From Telopea speciosissima (lineage: Eukaryota > Streptophyta > Magnoliopsida > Proteales > Proteaceae): a DNA stretch of 64,000 nt. Each line of letters begins with the position of its first letter. Position 1 is the first letter of the stretch. The position numbers and the translations under genes were made by a program. Below the pieces are notes generated by a model. The model made no database searches. It saw nothing but the letters and a program-made list of their open reading frames with translations, and was not told the origin of the DNA. This document shows positions 11,901-21,337 of this stretch, in pieces. Where the stretch lies: NCBI RefSeq assembly GCF_018873765.1, contig NC_057925.1, forward strand, positions 59,966,970 to 60,030,969, given 5' to 3'.

Positions 11901-13074
11901 TATTTTGTGTACAATGGACACCAAAGTTTCAGTTACGACACCTCTTCAAAATCTAGAAAAATGGACTAGGCTAAGAAAATTTGATTGATCAATTATGCTT
12001 GACATATATTTGAATATCTCCATAATAGATTGTGCCTAGTTCCCACCCAAAAGTGAAAAAACCCTAACTTTGGGATTTGTTTGATGCATAGATTATGGAA
12101 GCATATTTACGCAAGTATCCAACAGGACACTCATGGAAATGTGACGAACCTACAATTGGGAAGCCAAGTAAGCAACCCACAAATCATATTTCCAAATTCC
12201 AACCAGACAAAAAAAAAGTGTAAGAGTTGGATCATTGATCAGTTCAGTGCATTTCCGAGATAACCAAAGAAGTAAGGTAACCCAGCCATAAGAAACGAAA
12301 CTGATAGTGTTTACCAGTGAGAATAAACTTGATAATCCAACTGAAAACTAATAATGCAATTACTCAAATGCTGATATGAACAGTCGCACAACTTGATCTC
12401 TTTACCGAATCCTGATAATTCCCTGGTCCCATTTTCAAATGACAATTGCACATTGATGAAACACCAACAACTTCTTCCCGATAGGAAGAAATCGAGCAGC
12501 AGCGTAGTCAAAGTTCAATGACAAAATGAATAGGGTCATACAAGCAACACGAAGAGGATAATAAAGAGATAGAGAATAACCGTTGGCGATATCAGCTTCA
12601 AGGCAGCGCCGATCCCTAAGAGGGAAACCAGTAAAAGAAGTGACACAAGGCCTGCAAAATGCCGGAAACATGGCATTGGAAGCTCAAAGTATTATCCCAC
12701 GCATTTAGGAAAATATAACTTTGATTCGAATCTTATTGTCGACCATAAGGAGCGAGAGCGGAAGACACACAGAGAGTAACTTACCATTGCAGCGGTAATG
12801 AAGTCGAGTGCCATCTGATAGGGTGACGCCAGGAACGATCCTCCCAGGTAGAAAAGATCCAGCGATAGCCAAGTAAATGAAAAAAGAGTGAAGTATAACA
12901 ACCTGAGAAATCAGTAATGGAACAAGCATACATATCAGAAACTGAATTATCAGTCGGAGTAGAGGTTCAAATCAAATCAAGAAATGCCATTACAAAACAG
13001 TGTGGGTGCTTCTGGGTTTTGCTTACAGAGCTCCATGTAGGGATCATGGCGTTGACAATATAACCTAAGTCCAT
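889..13074 (-). CDS. FK: Delta(14)-sterol reductase (FACKEL type), 5' five exons, partial
   Basis: An endoplasmic-reticulum membrane enzyme that reduces the C14 double bond in plant sterol synthesis (ERG24/FACKEL family). Five exons can be joined: 13027-13074, 12785-12902, 12542-12651, 7481-7572 and 889-936. All have GT/AG borders and compatible phases (0, 1, 0, 2, 2). Exon 1 encodes MDLGYIVNAMIPTWSS, like the family start. Exon 2 carries LPGRIVPGVTLSDGTRLHYRCN. Exon 4 carries GSSLKPHVTRNFIHD. Exon 5 gives WFGIQLNPQFMGVDL. These blocks are diagnostic of the family. The catalytic C-terminal half lies beyond the left edge. Introns 3 (about 5 kb) and 4 (about 6.5 kb) are swollen by transposons. 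The junction of exons 3 and 4 is uncertain: the direct join is about six residues shorter than the family at this point, so a small exon could be missing. Confidence 0.9.
1400..1562 (+). mobile_element. Copia integrase fragment, left half
   Basis: The plus strand reads IAHETPGSHSSQQNGMGEIK, matching the Copia integrase block GI.HE.S....PQQNG.AERK. Slightly upstream, a frameshifted stretch resembles the IK-LRSDDG-EY block. The coding sequence is then broken by the LINE that starts at the poly(T) run at 1563 and resumes near 3455. It is a decayed fragment inside intron 4 of the sterol reductase gene. Confidence 0.75.
1563..3455 (-). mobile_element. 5'-truncated plant LINE (L1-like) with reverse transcriptase C-terminal half
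   Basis: On the minus strand an open stretch reads SVLVNGSLDGYFPSSAGIAQ, then GCPLSPFLF and HLAFADNLMIF. LPIKYLGLPL, WKVRLLSYEGHLELIRSVL and a zinc-finger-like RVT tail (DSVWTSWVYASLL) follow in shifted frames. The catalytic FADD box reads FADN, so the enzyme is dead. The 3' end is a poly(A) tail, seen as a T run at 1563-1582 on the plus strand. The 5' end is truncated in the middle of the reverse transcriptase. The element sits inside the Copia integrase, and the short word CAGTTT occurs on both sides as a probable remnant of the target duplication. Confidence 0.85.
3455..3720 (+). mobile_element. Copia integrase fragment, right half
   Basis: The plus strand reads YFLISHMPLSVLNGQPPS, then SPHVFGC and KLSHAVKLSFSCIYRNKKG. 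These match the Copia order YLINRMPS-VL-G-TP, VFGC and KL--RAVKC-FLGY---KGY. It continues the fragment that ends at 1562, so the intervening LINE is a nested insertion. It contains a stop codon and is not functional. Confidence 0.75.
3721..3984. repeat. Dispersed GGTCGGT-type repeat
   Basis: Between about 3730 and 3900 the sequence contains repeated GACCGACC and CGGTCGGT words in both orientations (GACCGACAAGCC, CGGTCGGTCTC, GACCGACTAG). This is typical of small non-autonomous plant repeats. No coding sequence or clean ends were found. Confidence 0.4.
3985..4991 (+). mobile_element. RTE-type LINE pseudogene, 3' part
   Basis: The plus strand has the reverse transcriptase block FADNIVLVDDTKAGINAKLE, then TLESKGFKTSRTKTEYM. 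Further on come LKGKFYRTVIRQAMMYGAEW, KLSVAEMTMFRWMSGKSRKD and RARGRPKMTVGEVMRKDMHS. This is the common plant RTE LINE. The catalytic FADD is FADN and several frameshifts are present. It ends in the usual TTG-rich tail (GTTGTTGTTGTA). An Au SINE interrupts it at 4722-4888. Its 3' tail recurs as the short insertion at 5641-5748. Confidence 0.85.
4722..4888 (-). mobile_element. Au SINE, nested in the RTE LINE
   Basis: About 167 bp matching the Au SINE family in reverse orientation. Recognisable parts are GTGCACGAGGCTCC, GGGTCATAATGTACGCAGCC and, on the minus strand, the tRNA-like box B region GGTCGCGGGTTCAAGTC. The short T tail on the minus strand appears as TAAAAA at 4722. Near-perfect 16-bp target duplications flank it: TAGGCCTTGTATCAAG at 4706-4721 and TAGGCCTTATATCAAG at 4889-4904. 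Confidence 0.9.
4992..5625. other. Intronic sequence, no gene seen
   Basis: AT-rich sequence. Around 5270-5360 a loose repeat of the words TGAGATGC, TGGGATGCCAAG and GATGAGATGC runs for several units. No protein or RNA feature is recognised. Confidence 0.4.
5641..5748 (+). mobile_element. 108-bp RTE 3'-tail insertion with perfect 15-bp TSD
   Basis: The insert copies the last part of the RTE LINE, from AGCTTAGGCCTTGTATCAAG to the TTG-rich end. It is flanked by identical 15-bp direct repeats ACATGACAAGGACAT at 5626-5640 and 5749-5763. This is a complete, very short retrotransposition event. It could be a severely truncated LINE or a SINE-like RNA using the RTE tail. Confidence 0.9.
5904..5940. 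repeat. (TA)n microsatellite
   Basis: A run of alternating TA of about 36 bp. Confidence 0.9.
6612..7205. repeat. Dispersed GTATC-rich element, copy 1
   Basis: About 0.6 kb alignable by eye to 43557-44193. Shared stretches include TGCTTATGATACATATAAAA and TTTTGAAGCATAAAACACCTT. The ends are rich in GTATCGTATC words and it finishes in CTTAAAACCCT. It has no coding capacity. The inward-facing ATCGTATC-like ends suggest a non-autonomous DNA element with imperfect terminal inverted repeats. Confidence 0.65.
7745..8996. mobile_element. Solo LTR (1252 bp) with 5-bp TSD
   Basis: The block begins TGATGTAG and ends CTGCATCA, inverted ends of a long terminal repeat. Identical 5-bp repeats TATTT flank it at 7740-7744 and 8997-9001. 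No second LTR or pol sequence is present, so it is a solo LTR in intron 3 of the sterol reductase gene. Inside, 7840-8290 is rich in TAGGGTTTT words and a short tandem repeat of TTGATATGACTCACAAG lies near 8484-8521. Confidence 0.75.
9002..10490. other. Intron 3 sequence, no gene seen
   Basis: No exon is recognised. Around 9108-9270 two degenerate copies of a roughly 50-bp unit lie in tandem (CCACCAAACCCAACTAACATCC and ACCGAAGGCAACCATCACCC contexts). They make an open frame with an internal repeat on the minus strand, which I do not consider a gene. Confidence 0.4.
10553..10927. repeat. Inverted-repeat (foldback) element
   Basis: The arm at 10553-10625 is the approximate reverse complement of 10859-10927. 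Both contain a TATCTATGGATGG-like core and TTTTATGGAC. A weaker match extends outwards into repeated GGTAATA/TATTACC stretches. The separation is about 230 bp. No clean target duplication was found. Confidence 0.6.
11619..11786. repeat. Tandem duplication, 76-bp unit
   Basis: Two copies of a unit starting GATTGTGATTTGTGACAAAT and ending CATCCTAGCAATT lie head to tail. The second copy has about 17 extra bases. It lies in intron 3 of the sterol reductase gene. Confidence 0.85.
11787..12541. other. Intron 3 sequence next to exon 3, no feature seen
   Basis: Ordinary AT-rich intron sequence. I searched the minus strand here and further left for the block DRGLELLS that other sterol reductases carry between exons 3 and 4 and found no convincing match. 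Confidence 0.4.
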
Positions 13075-13320
13075 CTTCAAACTCTACTTCTCCTTCTGTG
13101 TTACTCTAATCGGACCCCGCGCTCTCCACTTTCACTCTTGTGCTTTCCTCTGAATCTCTGATGCATTTCCCCAAGCAAAAATAGCTACTTTGGCACTGCT
13201 GGTTCGCTTATACCGATACCGATTCAGAATCGGGCACCAGCGACTAGAATCGGTAGGAATTGGGACCGATCCGATTTCCATTTTTTTTCAAAAAAAATGA
13301 AAGAATATACAGATACTAAT
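13075..13320 (-). promoter_or_regulatory. Probable 5' UTR and proximal promoter of the sterol reductase gene
   Basis: Sequence directly upstream of the ATG at 13074. It is moderately GA-rich on the minus strand. I see no TATA box I would defend. From about 13200 to 13290 it holds a GATTCGGATCGGT-like dispersed repeat, and MITEs begin at 13321, so unique promoter sequence is only about 130 bp long. Confidence 0.35.
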
Positions 13321-13490
13321 GGGAAAAATAACTCTCTCCGGGAGTGTGGCCTACGCTAACACTCTCATGTGTCTATTTCTCTCCTCCTTAAAACAAGGGG
13401 GCAGAGCTGTCTTTTCATATGACGAGGAGGGAGAGAGACTCATGGAAATGCTAGCACAGGCCACACTCCCGGACAGAAAACTCCTTCCCA
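13321..13490. mobile_element. MITE copy 1 with inverted ends
   Basis: About 170 bp. The left end GGGAAAAATAACTCTCTCCG and the inverted right end GGGAAGGAGTTTTCTGTCCG continue into a common GGGAGTGTGGCCT. The inverted repeats are about 55 bp. The word ATACTAAT flanks both sides (13313-13320 and 13491-13498), an 8-bp duplication of the hAT size class. Confidence 0.8.
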
Positions 13491-13507
13491 ATACTAATAT
13501 ATTAAAG

Positions 13508-13665
13508 GGAATAAGAATTCTGTCTAGAGCCAGCACTCCCTTGAGTCTCTCTCTCCTCTCCACATGAAAAGACACTTCTACCCTCTTTGTTTTGAGGAAG
13601 AGAGAGATATAGACACATGGGAGTGTTGGCGTAGGCCGTAATCCCGAACAGAAAACAACTTCCCT
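13508..13665. mobile_element. MITE copy 2 of the same family
   Basis: About 158 bp, directly beside copy 1. The left end GGGAATAAGAATTCTGTC and the inverted right end GGGAAGTTGTTTTCTGTTC pair, and the GGAGTGTTGGC and GTGTCTATATCTC stretches match copy 1. The flanks ATATTAAA and ATGTTAAA differ by one base and may be an old target duplication. Confidence 0.75.
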
Positions 13666-13811
13666 ATGTTAAAATATAGAAGGAAAGGAGAAAAGAAGGG
13701 AGAAAACAACGCTTCACTACCACTTGGCAGTACATTTGTTGATCCATGTGATAGATGACCTCCAATACATCTTAATAGCTAAACTATAGTCCAAAGTAAG
13801 CAAGGAAAATT

Positions 13812-13972
13812 GGATCCAGATCTTCTACGGCGCAACTGCCCATCCGGCCTATGCTGTGCAGACACAGGCCCACGCACAATGATTGCTTTACCCTCGCTTA
13901 GGCAAGGCGGTCATTGCGCACGACTCTGTGTCGGTACAGGACAGGGCAGCACGCCATAGAGGATCTGCTTCT
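13812..13972. mobile_element. Foldback MITE with 9-bp TSD
   Basis: A 161-bp, GC-richer element. The left end GGATCCAGATCTTCTACGGC pairs with the inverted right end AGAAGCAGATCCTCTATGGC, and pairing continues inwards through GCACAATGA/GCGCAATGA words. The 9-bp word AGGAAAATT flanks both sides (13803-13811 and 13973-13981), which fits a Mutator-like element. Confidence 0.8.
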
Positions 13973-13981
13973 AGGAAAATT

Positions 13982-15774
13982 ACTTGATTTAAAGTTTAGT
14001 AAAATTACCAAAATAACATGAAATTGGAGATAAATATGACATATAAATATAGCATAAAATGATATCTTTTGTAATTTTAGCTACTTTATCTACTCATTTT
14101 AAACTGAAATTATAAACAATTTAATTTTTGTCTACTACAATAAACCGAACCAAACCGAACCGTTTATCACCCTCATCTTTGGTATGATGTTGTTATGAAA
14201 GTATATGAATTGTTGAAAAAAAAAAAAAAAAAAAACAGAAAGTATTTGAATACCTGATATTATTGATTAAACGTAGTCTCTTCTCTACTCTCTACTGTTG
14301 TGATAGGGTAATTTTCTTTGTGCAGCAGAGGCCACTGGTGGTTCTGATTTAATTAGGGAAAGCTGATAGCCTGAACTATATCATCGATGAACGAACTCAA
14401 TAAAAGTCAAATGGTTTCCAAGATGAGCCAACTCACTAGGCCATTGGCTGATGAATTGGCCAAGGAAAAATTCTTCCCATGTGCCATGTAGACCACTTGA
14501 AAAAGAGGAAGGGAGGAGCCCACGAAACCCAAACAGATGAAATGAGGAAGGGAGCCCACAGGGCCATAGCCCATTTGAAAAACAGAGGATGAGGAGCTCA
14601 CACAGCCCACCCACTTGAAAGAACAGAGGATAGCAGCCCATTTGAGAGTTGACTATCAAGCTTGTGACCGGACGATTTCGGTTTAAACCCAAATAGGTAT
14701 AAAGGCGATAACACAAAACCGAAATAACCCGAAACTTAACCAAACTACCATGCCAATTCGGTTAGGTGATGGAAGGTAGCCCTTTACTTGAACCCGTGAC
14801 GTGGTGTCTGACTCTAATACCAAATGTTAGATATTTGACCGATACACCAAAAGCTCCTGAGTAAGGGTATCCAAACTAAACCAAACCCAAAACTGAGCCG
14901 AATTAACCGAATCGAACCAAACTAAATAAATTCGATTTGGTTTCGATTTTGGTATATAAGTATTTAATTCAGTTTAATTCAGTTACGATTTTAGTTCAAA
15001 AGCCATCGGTTTGAATCGAAACCAAACCGAATACCACACTTAAATCCAAAACCCTGTATCTTTTTTTTCTAATGGTGTTGCCTTACCTTTTAGAACTATA
15101 ATTTTGATTTGTTTTTCTGATTTTATTGATGTGTAAGCTAAAAGATAAGATCTAGAAGTAGAGAACTCATTCTTATTTATTCCTTTTTATTAATATTTTT
15201 GGTTCGTTTAAGGTTTTGTGAGCATTTTATTTATACAAATGGAATTTCTTGAGAACACAAGAAGCAAATGACAGACAAGCAAATTAGAACTGTACTAGAC
15301 AACCAAATTAGACCTAAATTGAAAAACCGAATTAAAACCGTAACCGACCGAACCAAACAAGTTTGGGTTTGGTTTCCATTTCCAGAACCGACTCAATTCT
15401 TGATATGATTTCGGATCACACCATCAAGGCATGGAACCAAACCGAAACTGAACCAATTGACAACCTTACTCCAGAGCCGATGGAGCTCGTTAAATCAAGC
15501 CCTTTTAACCTATCCCATAGTAGACTGATCATCCATTCTTACACCTATACACTAGATCGAACCTAATTAGGCACATAACAAAAAGGTTTTGATTAGGACA
15601 TTATATCTCCTTTTCTCTCCTCAGATGAAATGACCTCACTGCCCTCCTATGTATGATACTATTTTGACACATCAAATTATTGCGCTCTCCTATGCCAACC
15701 CTTTCCCTAAAATGAATTTGAATAATTTATTGAACAAAAACACTGTCAACGACAAAACCTCCAAAACTCTAATA
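13982..15774. repeat. Intergenic region with AACCGAACC-type dispersed repeats
   Basis: No gene found. Three stretches (about 14140-14170, 14860-15050 and 15310-15450) are dominated by AAACCGAACC, TTTGGTTTCGATTT and related words in both orientations. Degenerate non-autonomous plant repeats often look like this. A poly(A) run occurs near 14216-14235. Confidence 0.5.
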
Positions 15775-15779
15775 AAAGT

Positions 15780-18249
15780 TGTCACACCCCCATCCCTGAA
15801 CCACGGGGAATGCAACTGGAGCGTACCAATACGCTCTCTAACCACCAGAATCACTGATGCAGTACCCAAGACTAACTCATTCACAATGACAAATAATAGG
15901 TAAAAGGAAAGGATTAATATTAATAACATCGAGTTAGCGAAGCTAGGTGATAGCATATAAAATATTGTCTATTCAAATTTACCCCTTCATATCAATGGGT
16001 TCTAATCGGGATCTATGTATTATCACCGTATAATAAATACACTTATCAAGAAAGGAATAAAAGAATACACCTTTGAATCGGAAAATAGTTTATCAAAGTG
16101 TAACAAAAGATGGCCACCGACCAAGAATCACTGTTCCTCGTGGAACACACATCTCAAGAGCACTTGGTCCATGATCCTCATACTCAAAGTCCACCACTCT
16201 TCATGACCTTCATCAGAGTCCCGAACTCCGTGCCGTCATGCTCGAATGTATCTGCATCAACTAAAAATATGTTTCCTCGAGGAGTGAACTCCAATCGAGC
16301 CCAATGAGTGGCTAAGCCACACAAGCATACACAATAATAATAATGAATGGGGTTGATTTGCAAACCATACATGATGGACGGATACCAAGGTGTCCCATAC
16401 CACCAAGGTAGACCGTACATCACATACAATTTACAATCATGCTACATGAATGAATGATGATGTATAGTTTTATTGTTATCCACCTAACACACAACTAAGT
16501 CGGGTATAGTACTATAGCAACACCTTAGGTAGCATCCCGACATCGGTACCATAAACGGATGGTATACTGGCGATGACAAACCCGAGTCGCGTTGGAAGCT
16601 CTTGTCACCGGTCTCCACCAAGAGATATACGCAAACCCCGAGTCAAATCCCGTCTGGCGTTGGCCCAAAATACGGTTGGCGCCGAACTTCCCGGTGGGTA
16701 TACCGAATAACGGTCGGAACCCACAGTTGACCGACACCTAACCTGTCTGGAGGGTCATAGTACTAGGTAAACATTTATCCTAGCCGGCATTCACCTATTG
16801 TATGAGTGAGGTACGCATGTGCATAAGCCGAGGCCGAGTCCATAGATACCGAAATACGGTCGGCCGGCTATCCTCTCGCCCCTCTAGCCCATAAGCGTAT
16901 ACAAATACGAGATGTGAATACCGAAGGTAGTCGGTCGGTCACCATCCGTTTTCACCTAATGCAATGGACAATTCTAATGCAATTTCAAGTACGGTAATCT
17001 CAAGCCCGACCCACCGGCACTTGGATCCCGCTTCGAAGCCCTAGATCTACATGCCATGAGTGAGTCCATATTATGGAATCCCTGTGTCCAGCACCAACCG
17101 GCACCCGAGTCCCATAACTAAATCCAACACCATTCGCACCATAGTGCGATAAAATAAATAATATCGCAAGACAAGAATGTAAAGTCCTATCAACATCTAA
17201 ACATTTATATCGTCCTATATCTTACTAATAATTATATATTATAGCACACATGCATGAATGACATTCGCAAGACACGACACACAAACATTCCATAAATTAA
17301 GACGTTTGCTTAACTCACTCACCGATTCTCGGTCAATCGTCGATGCGGAGCTCTTGAAATCGGCGTTCGATGCCAAGTACACCGTCCCACGTACTAATAC
17401 GCCCGAGCCGGTCGGCCAACCTAAAGAGAGTGTACAACGTGGGGAGAGATTAGTGCCTTAGGGCTAGAAGAGTTGGGCCCCATAAGTTATCAAACAAGGC
17501 TAAAATAGGGGACCGGCACATACATGACAAGGCTATATCATGTGCCTGTCCCTCTCGGACTTTCCCACCGGAGATCTAGGTTCTCGTGGACCGGCACTTG
17601 CATGTGCCTGTCCATGTGCCTGTCCCTCTCGGACCTCCCACCGCGAGATCTTTCTCACTTGCATGTGCCTGTCCATGTGCCTGTCCCTCTCGGACTTCCC
17701 ACCGCAGATCTAGTTTCTCGGGACCGGCACTTGCATGTGCCTGTCTACGTGCGTCTTGCTGTTCATGCCATTCCGAGAATGGTTTTGCAGCCCCAAAGTC
17801 TTGGGCTAAAATGGGGTATTCTTTGGGGTTTTTTAGGGGTCTCTTTGGCCATGAGAACAACTCCAACCAAGGTGCCATAGCACACACCCAACATGGGTTT
17901 GTAAACCCCATGATCGATTAGGTTTTCCTCCATTAAAATACATATGGAAAGAAAACTCATGGGTTTGAGTATTGGGGTTTTGAAAGGGTCTTTAATCAAT
18001 GTTATTTAACATCCCTCAAACCCACACATCTACGGTCTTCCATGAGGGTTGGTAAAACCCATAAATGGAGGTAAATCCCCAACTTAGGGTTCATAAATGG
18101 AGAAGGGTGAATGGGTTTAAGGTAGGGTTAGGTGCTTCATAGTTAAACATCAAGGATTTGCCATTAATGGCTCTTCTAATTGAGTAGATGGAGCACTCAA
18201 GGTGTGCTCAACCAATTCAAACCCTAGGTAATAGAATTAGGGAAAGAGA

Positions 18250-18289
<40 letters not shown>

Positions 18290-19021
18290 CTCACCAATGG
18301 TTGATGATGATAGCTTGTGCTCCACCATACTTCTCCCTTCTCCTTCCTTCTTCCTCTTCTTCTTTCTTCTTCTTTCTTCTTCTTCTTTCTTCTTCTCTTT
18401 CTTCTTCTTTCTTTTTCTCCTCTCCTCTCCACGATTTAGGATTGAAATGTGAGGTGAATAGTAGTTTTGGGTCTTTAATAACCCATCTAGGCATTAGGTC
18501 TTGTTTGGTTAGTCTCAAGTCCTTAGGTCCATTTGTTTAGGAGCTTGTTTGGTTAGGTATAAGCCCAAGGTCTAGTTTAAGTCATTGGGCCATTGGATCC
18601 ACTTGGGCCCATGGCCCATGTCCTAAGTTCTAGTTACAATTAGAAAGAGACTAAGCTCCTAAGCCCAAGCCCATTCTAGTTCTTATGCTTATTAATGGTC
18701 ATGCATAGGCATGAATTATTCGGATAGTGACTTACTCCCAATCATCGCTAAGTGGATAAGGGCGATTCAGGTGCGGGCCGCGGATCCCTATCATAAGGGA
18801 ATTCCAAGAATATGCTTTCGTGGACGATTTTCCCCCTTTCTCCGACGGTGGATCTTTCCTCGAGGACTTCCCTGTTTCGCGATCGATAATCTCGTGTGAT
18901 GGATTGAGTATTATGATCCACGATTCACGAGCGTACTCCACTCTTGGTTCTACACAAAAGGTTTAAACCAGATCGGTGGTCGGATCGCGTTTCAAATCGG
19001 GTTTTGGGCACGGATTTAACA
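15780..19021 (-). repeat. 3' LTR of the Gypsy-type element
   Basis: 3242 bp. On the minus strand it starts TGTTAAATCCGTGCCC and ends GGGGTGTGACA. It aligns end to end with 21338-24595, with long identical stretches broken by clustered small differences. It contains the tandem repeat at 17524-17760, a GA run near 18252-18283 and a CT-rich tract near 18335-18430. Confidence 0.95.
17524..17760. repeat. Tandem repeat inside the LTR
   Basis: Three to four imperfect units of about 60-75 bp with the core ATGTGCCTGTCCCTCTCGGA, followed by CCCACCG and AGATCT. The equivalent block in the other LTR is at 23080-23315. Within the unit the hexamer-like word CATGTGCCTGTC is itself repeated. Confidence 0.8.
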
Positions 19022-19034
19022 TCCTCCCCACCTT
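19022..19034 (-). other. Polypurine tract
   Basis: The minus strand reads AAGGTGGGGAGGA directly before the LTR start TGTTAAATCC, the expected position for plus-strand priming of a minus-oriented element. The sequence just upstream on the minus strand, GAATTTCGAGGACGAAATTC, up to a base, is typical of the pol end of plant Gypsy elements. Confidence 0.8.
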
Positions 19035-19869
19035 ATAAGAATTTCGTCCTCGAAATTGAGACGTACCTAGGTATCTGCATAGATGAGGATACTTCGACCG
19101 CACCTCGCCTTCTCATTAACAAGATGCCCCTTTAATCAATGAGATTACTCGCATCGGTAGGTTGGACTTCCTTAATCTTCTCTGCCAATGAGGGTTGTCT
19201 TGTCGGGCGAAAAATAACATAGTAGCATCATCAATTAACACTTCCAACCCCATTCTTCCGGCTTCCTCTATAAAGTTTGCTCATTGGTATTAAAGTGGCA
19301 AGGAAGGGTTTGTGATTTTCTACTAAGTGCATCGCCACCACATTGGCTTTGCTTAAATGGTATTGGATAGTGCGGATAGAGGGGTTAAAAGCGTGCTCAA
19401 CCTTCGCTCCAGGATCTTAGTTATTTAGCTTAAACTAAGTTGTATTGATTTTTCCTCTAATAGTATCCACCTTACACAATGGTATAAATCAATTCCGATT
19501 TAGTTAATATAAAGTCCAAGTGTATATAAGGACCGGTGAAAATCAAACTACGAGCTTATACTTCTAGAAATAGAGAGATGCAACTATTTCCATATACTTC
19601 GTCCGATCTCAGTACTCCAAAAATTTTGGGTTGAATGACACAAGGTTGTACTACTTTGCTTACTGGTCGTTCCTATGAGGACTTTCACTCCGATCCTCCA
19701 CTACCTAACTCGGCTTTAGAATGAATTGGAATATTGATGGAATCCCTACTATTCACTCCCAATAACAGAGGGGACATTCAGGACCCATTACTCCACTCAT
19801 ATCTATTGTTGAGCAAAGTTTTGTTGAATCCTTGATTCCAGTTCCTTTTAGTTCTTGATCGCACTTGGC

Positions 19870-20010
19870 TACACTAACACCCGATATAATACTGTTCATC
19901 AACTTAAATTGCTAGATCTATCATTCTCTTCCAACTACATGATATAATCCATACCTCCTAGCATCCGTCCTAAATTATCCTTTCTAGATATCCATCGGTT
20001 CGTGGGTGTA
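19870..20010 (-). pseudogene. Integrase remnant of the LTR element
   Basis: The minus strand reads IHPRTDGYLERII, then a stop. It resembles the Gypsy integrase block YHPQTDGQSERTIQTLED, and weaker similarity continues for about 100 bp. Stops and frameshifts are frequent. Confidence 0.55.
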
Positions 20011-20590
20011 TAGACATATCGAGATTCGACTACGTGCCTATATATATATATATATTTTTTTCACCGTCCCTTGAGAATCTAGACACAAATCTTGGGTTTC
20101 CCTTTGGACAAGGTCCCGAACGTGTCGCCCATACACCAAGCCAATCCCAAGCATTCCGGTAGATTTACCACCAAGTCCTAAAAATGGCTCTCCTGAGAGA
20201 CATGTGGGGCCATAGGCTTACCTAAGGGTACTTAGGACCAATACTCAAAATTTCTAGGTGGTTCCCAAAGAAAGCCGGGCACATCACTAAGGCCACGAGA
20301 AAAATGAAAGATAATTTCCCCTAATCATTAGCCTACGTAACAAGTCCTCGGAAAGTCTCTCACCAAACTGACTAGCTTACGCAAGTTGGAATTACAACTA
20401 ACGACCGTGGGTGACTAAATTGAGTCGTAAACTCTAAAATCAATAATGCGTGCACAGGTGATAGGTATAGACATAAGGTACATCATCGCTGCCGATGATG
20501 ACTACGCCTCATCTGCGGGCATGTTGAATACACTCCCTGGGTTGCATGGGACCGATGGCTGCGGGTTTGGCACATACACGGCTTCGACGA

Positions 20591-20632
20591 GCAAGTCTTG
20601 GACATATGCCCCCGCTTGTTGCGATCGTAGCA
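20591..20632 (-). pseudogene. Decayed gag zinc knuckle
   Basis: The minus strand reads CYDRNKRGHMSKTC. This is the CCHC nucleocapsid motif C-x2-C-x4-H-x4-C with the second Cys replaced by Arg (TGC to CGC). It marks the gag part of the element, as expected from its distance to the primer site. Confidence 0.65.
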
Positions 20633-20824
20633 ACGAATGCCCAGGTGATGAGTTTGAGGTGTTTGTGAAAAGGCTCGGTGAGCTTTTCTTTTGTATAAAT
20701 TAGCTATTTGCTAATCCATCTCAATGTGTAAGCTTCTTCCCGTTCCTATACCCGCTTATGGTATGATTCACTATTCAAAATGTTATTCGTAATGTTCCTA
20801 ACCACAATTTTTCTTCTTTTTTTT

Positions 20825-20829
20825 ATTTT

Positions 20830-20865
<36 letters not shown>
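20825..20865. repeat. (TTTA)n microsatellite
   Basis: About ten units of TTTA in the interior of the LTR element. Confidence 0.85.
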
Positions 20866-20866
<1 letters not shown>

Positions 20867-21322
20867 TAGACCAAGGGCCCCAATTTTTATTGGTATTGGT
20901 GTATCTTGAAGTCGTTGGGCTTATGCAACAGCAATCCTATAATGTATAAATTTTCCTAATATATACAATAGCTCTTTATGGTTAGGCTAATCCCGGTTAT
21001 CATTATATTTTACATCATTGTCCATGACTTTACCCTCATAAACCTTAGTATATATCCTTTTCTTTTCTTCTTTTTTTTTTTTTTTTTGTAACTCCTAGGG
21101 TTTAGTGTGTAGTTTCTCATCTTTTCTTCATTTCTAAACTGGTTTATGTTCTATAGAAGTCTCCTACCTTTATTTGTATTATCAAAGCATTGTTTATCAA
21201 AAATTTATATATTCTCCTTGTTGTCTCGATTCTTGTTTATGGTTAAGGCTTTTAATATTTAACCCTAATTTAGAGTAAATCGGTCGTGTGAACACGAGTT
21301 AGTCCATGAGGTAGAGCATCAC

Positions 21323-21334
21323 GCTCCGATACCA
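21323..21334 (-). other. Primer binding site (initiator tRNA-Met type)
   Basis: The minus strand reads TGGTATCGGAGC three bases after the right LTR. The usual plant site is TGGTATCAGAGC, so one base differs. Confidence 0.8.
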
Positions 21335-21337
21335 AGT

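Noticed and set aside
17524-17760. Regular repeats that could suggest a CRISPR-like array
   Set aside because: The units are contiguous and imperfect, without unique spacers, and lie inside a plant LTR.
17524-17921. Cys/Pro-rich open frames of about 110-118 codons in the LTR, repeated at 23085-23495
   Set aside because: They come from the tandem CATGTGCCTGTC repeat inside the LTRs, shift frame between the two LTR copies and lie in noncoding LTR sequence.
18217-18540. Arg/Lys/Glu-rich and Ser/Phe-rich frames around 18.3 kb and 23.9 kb
   Set aside because: They are translations of the CTTCTT/GAAGAA low-complexity tract in each LTR.
20446-20703. 85-codon plus-strand frame in the LTR element interior
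   Set aside because: The opposite strand there encodes the decayed gag zinc knuckle; the plus-strand frame is its shadow.
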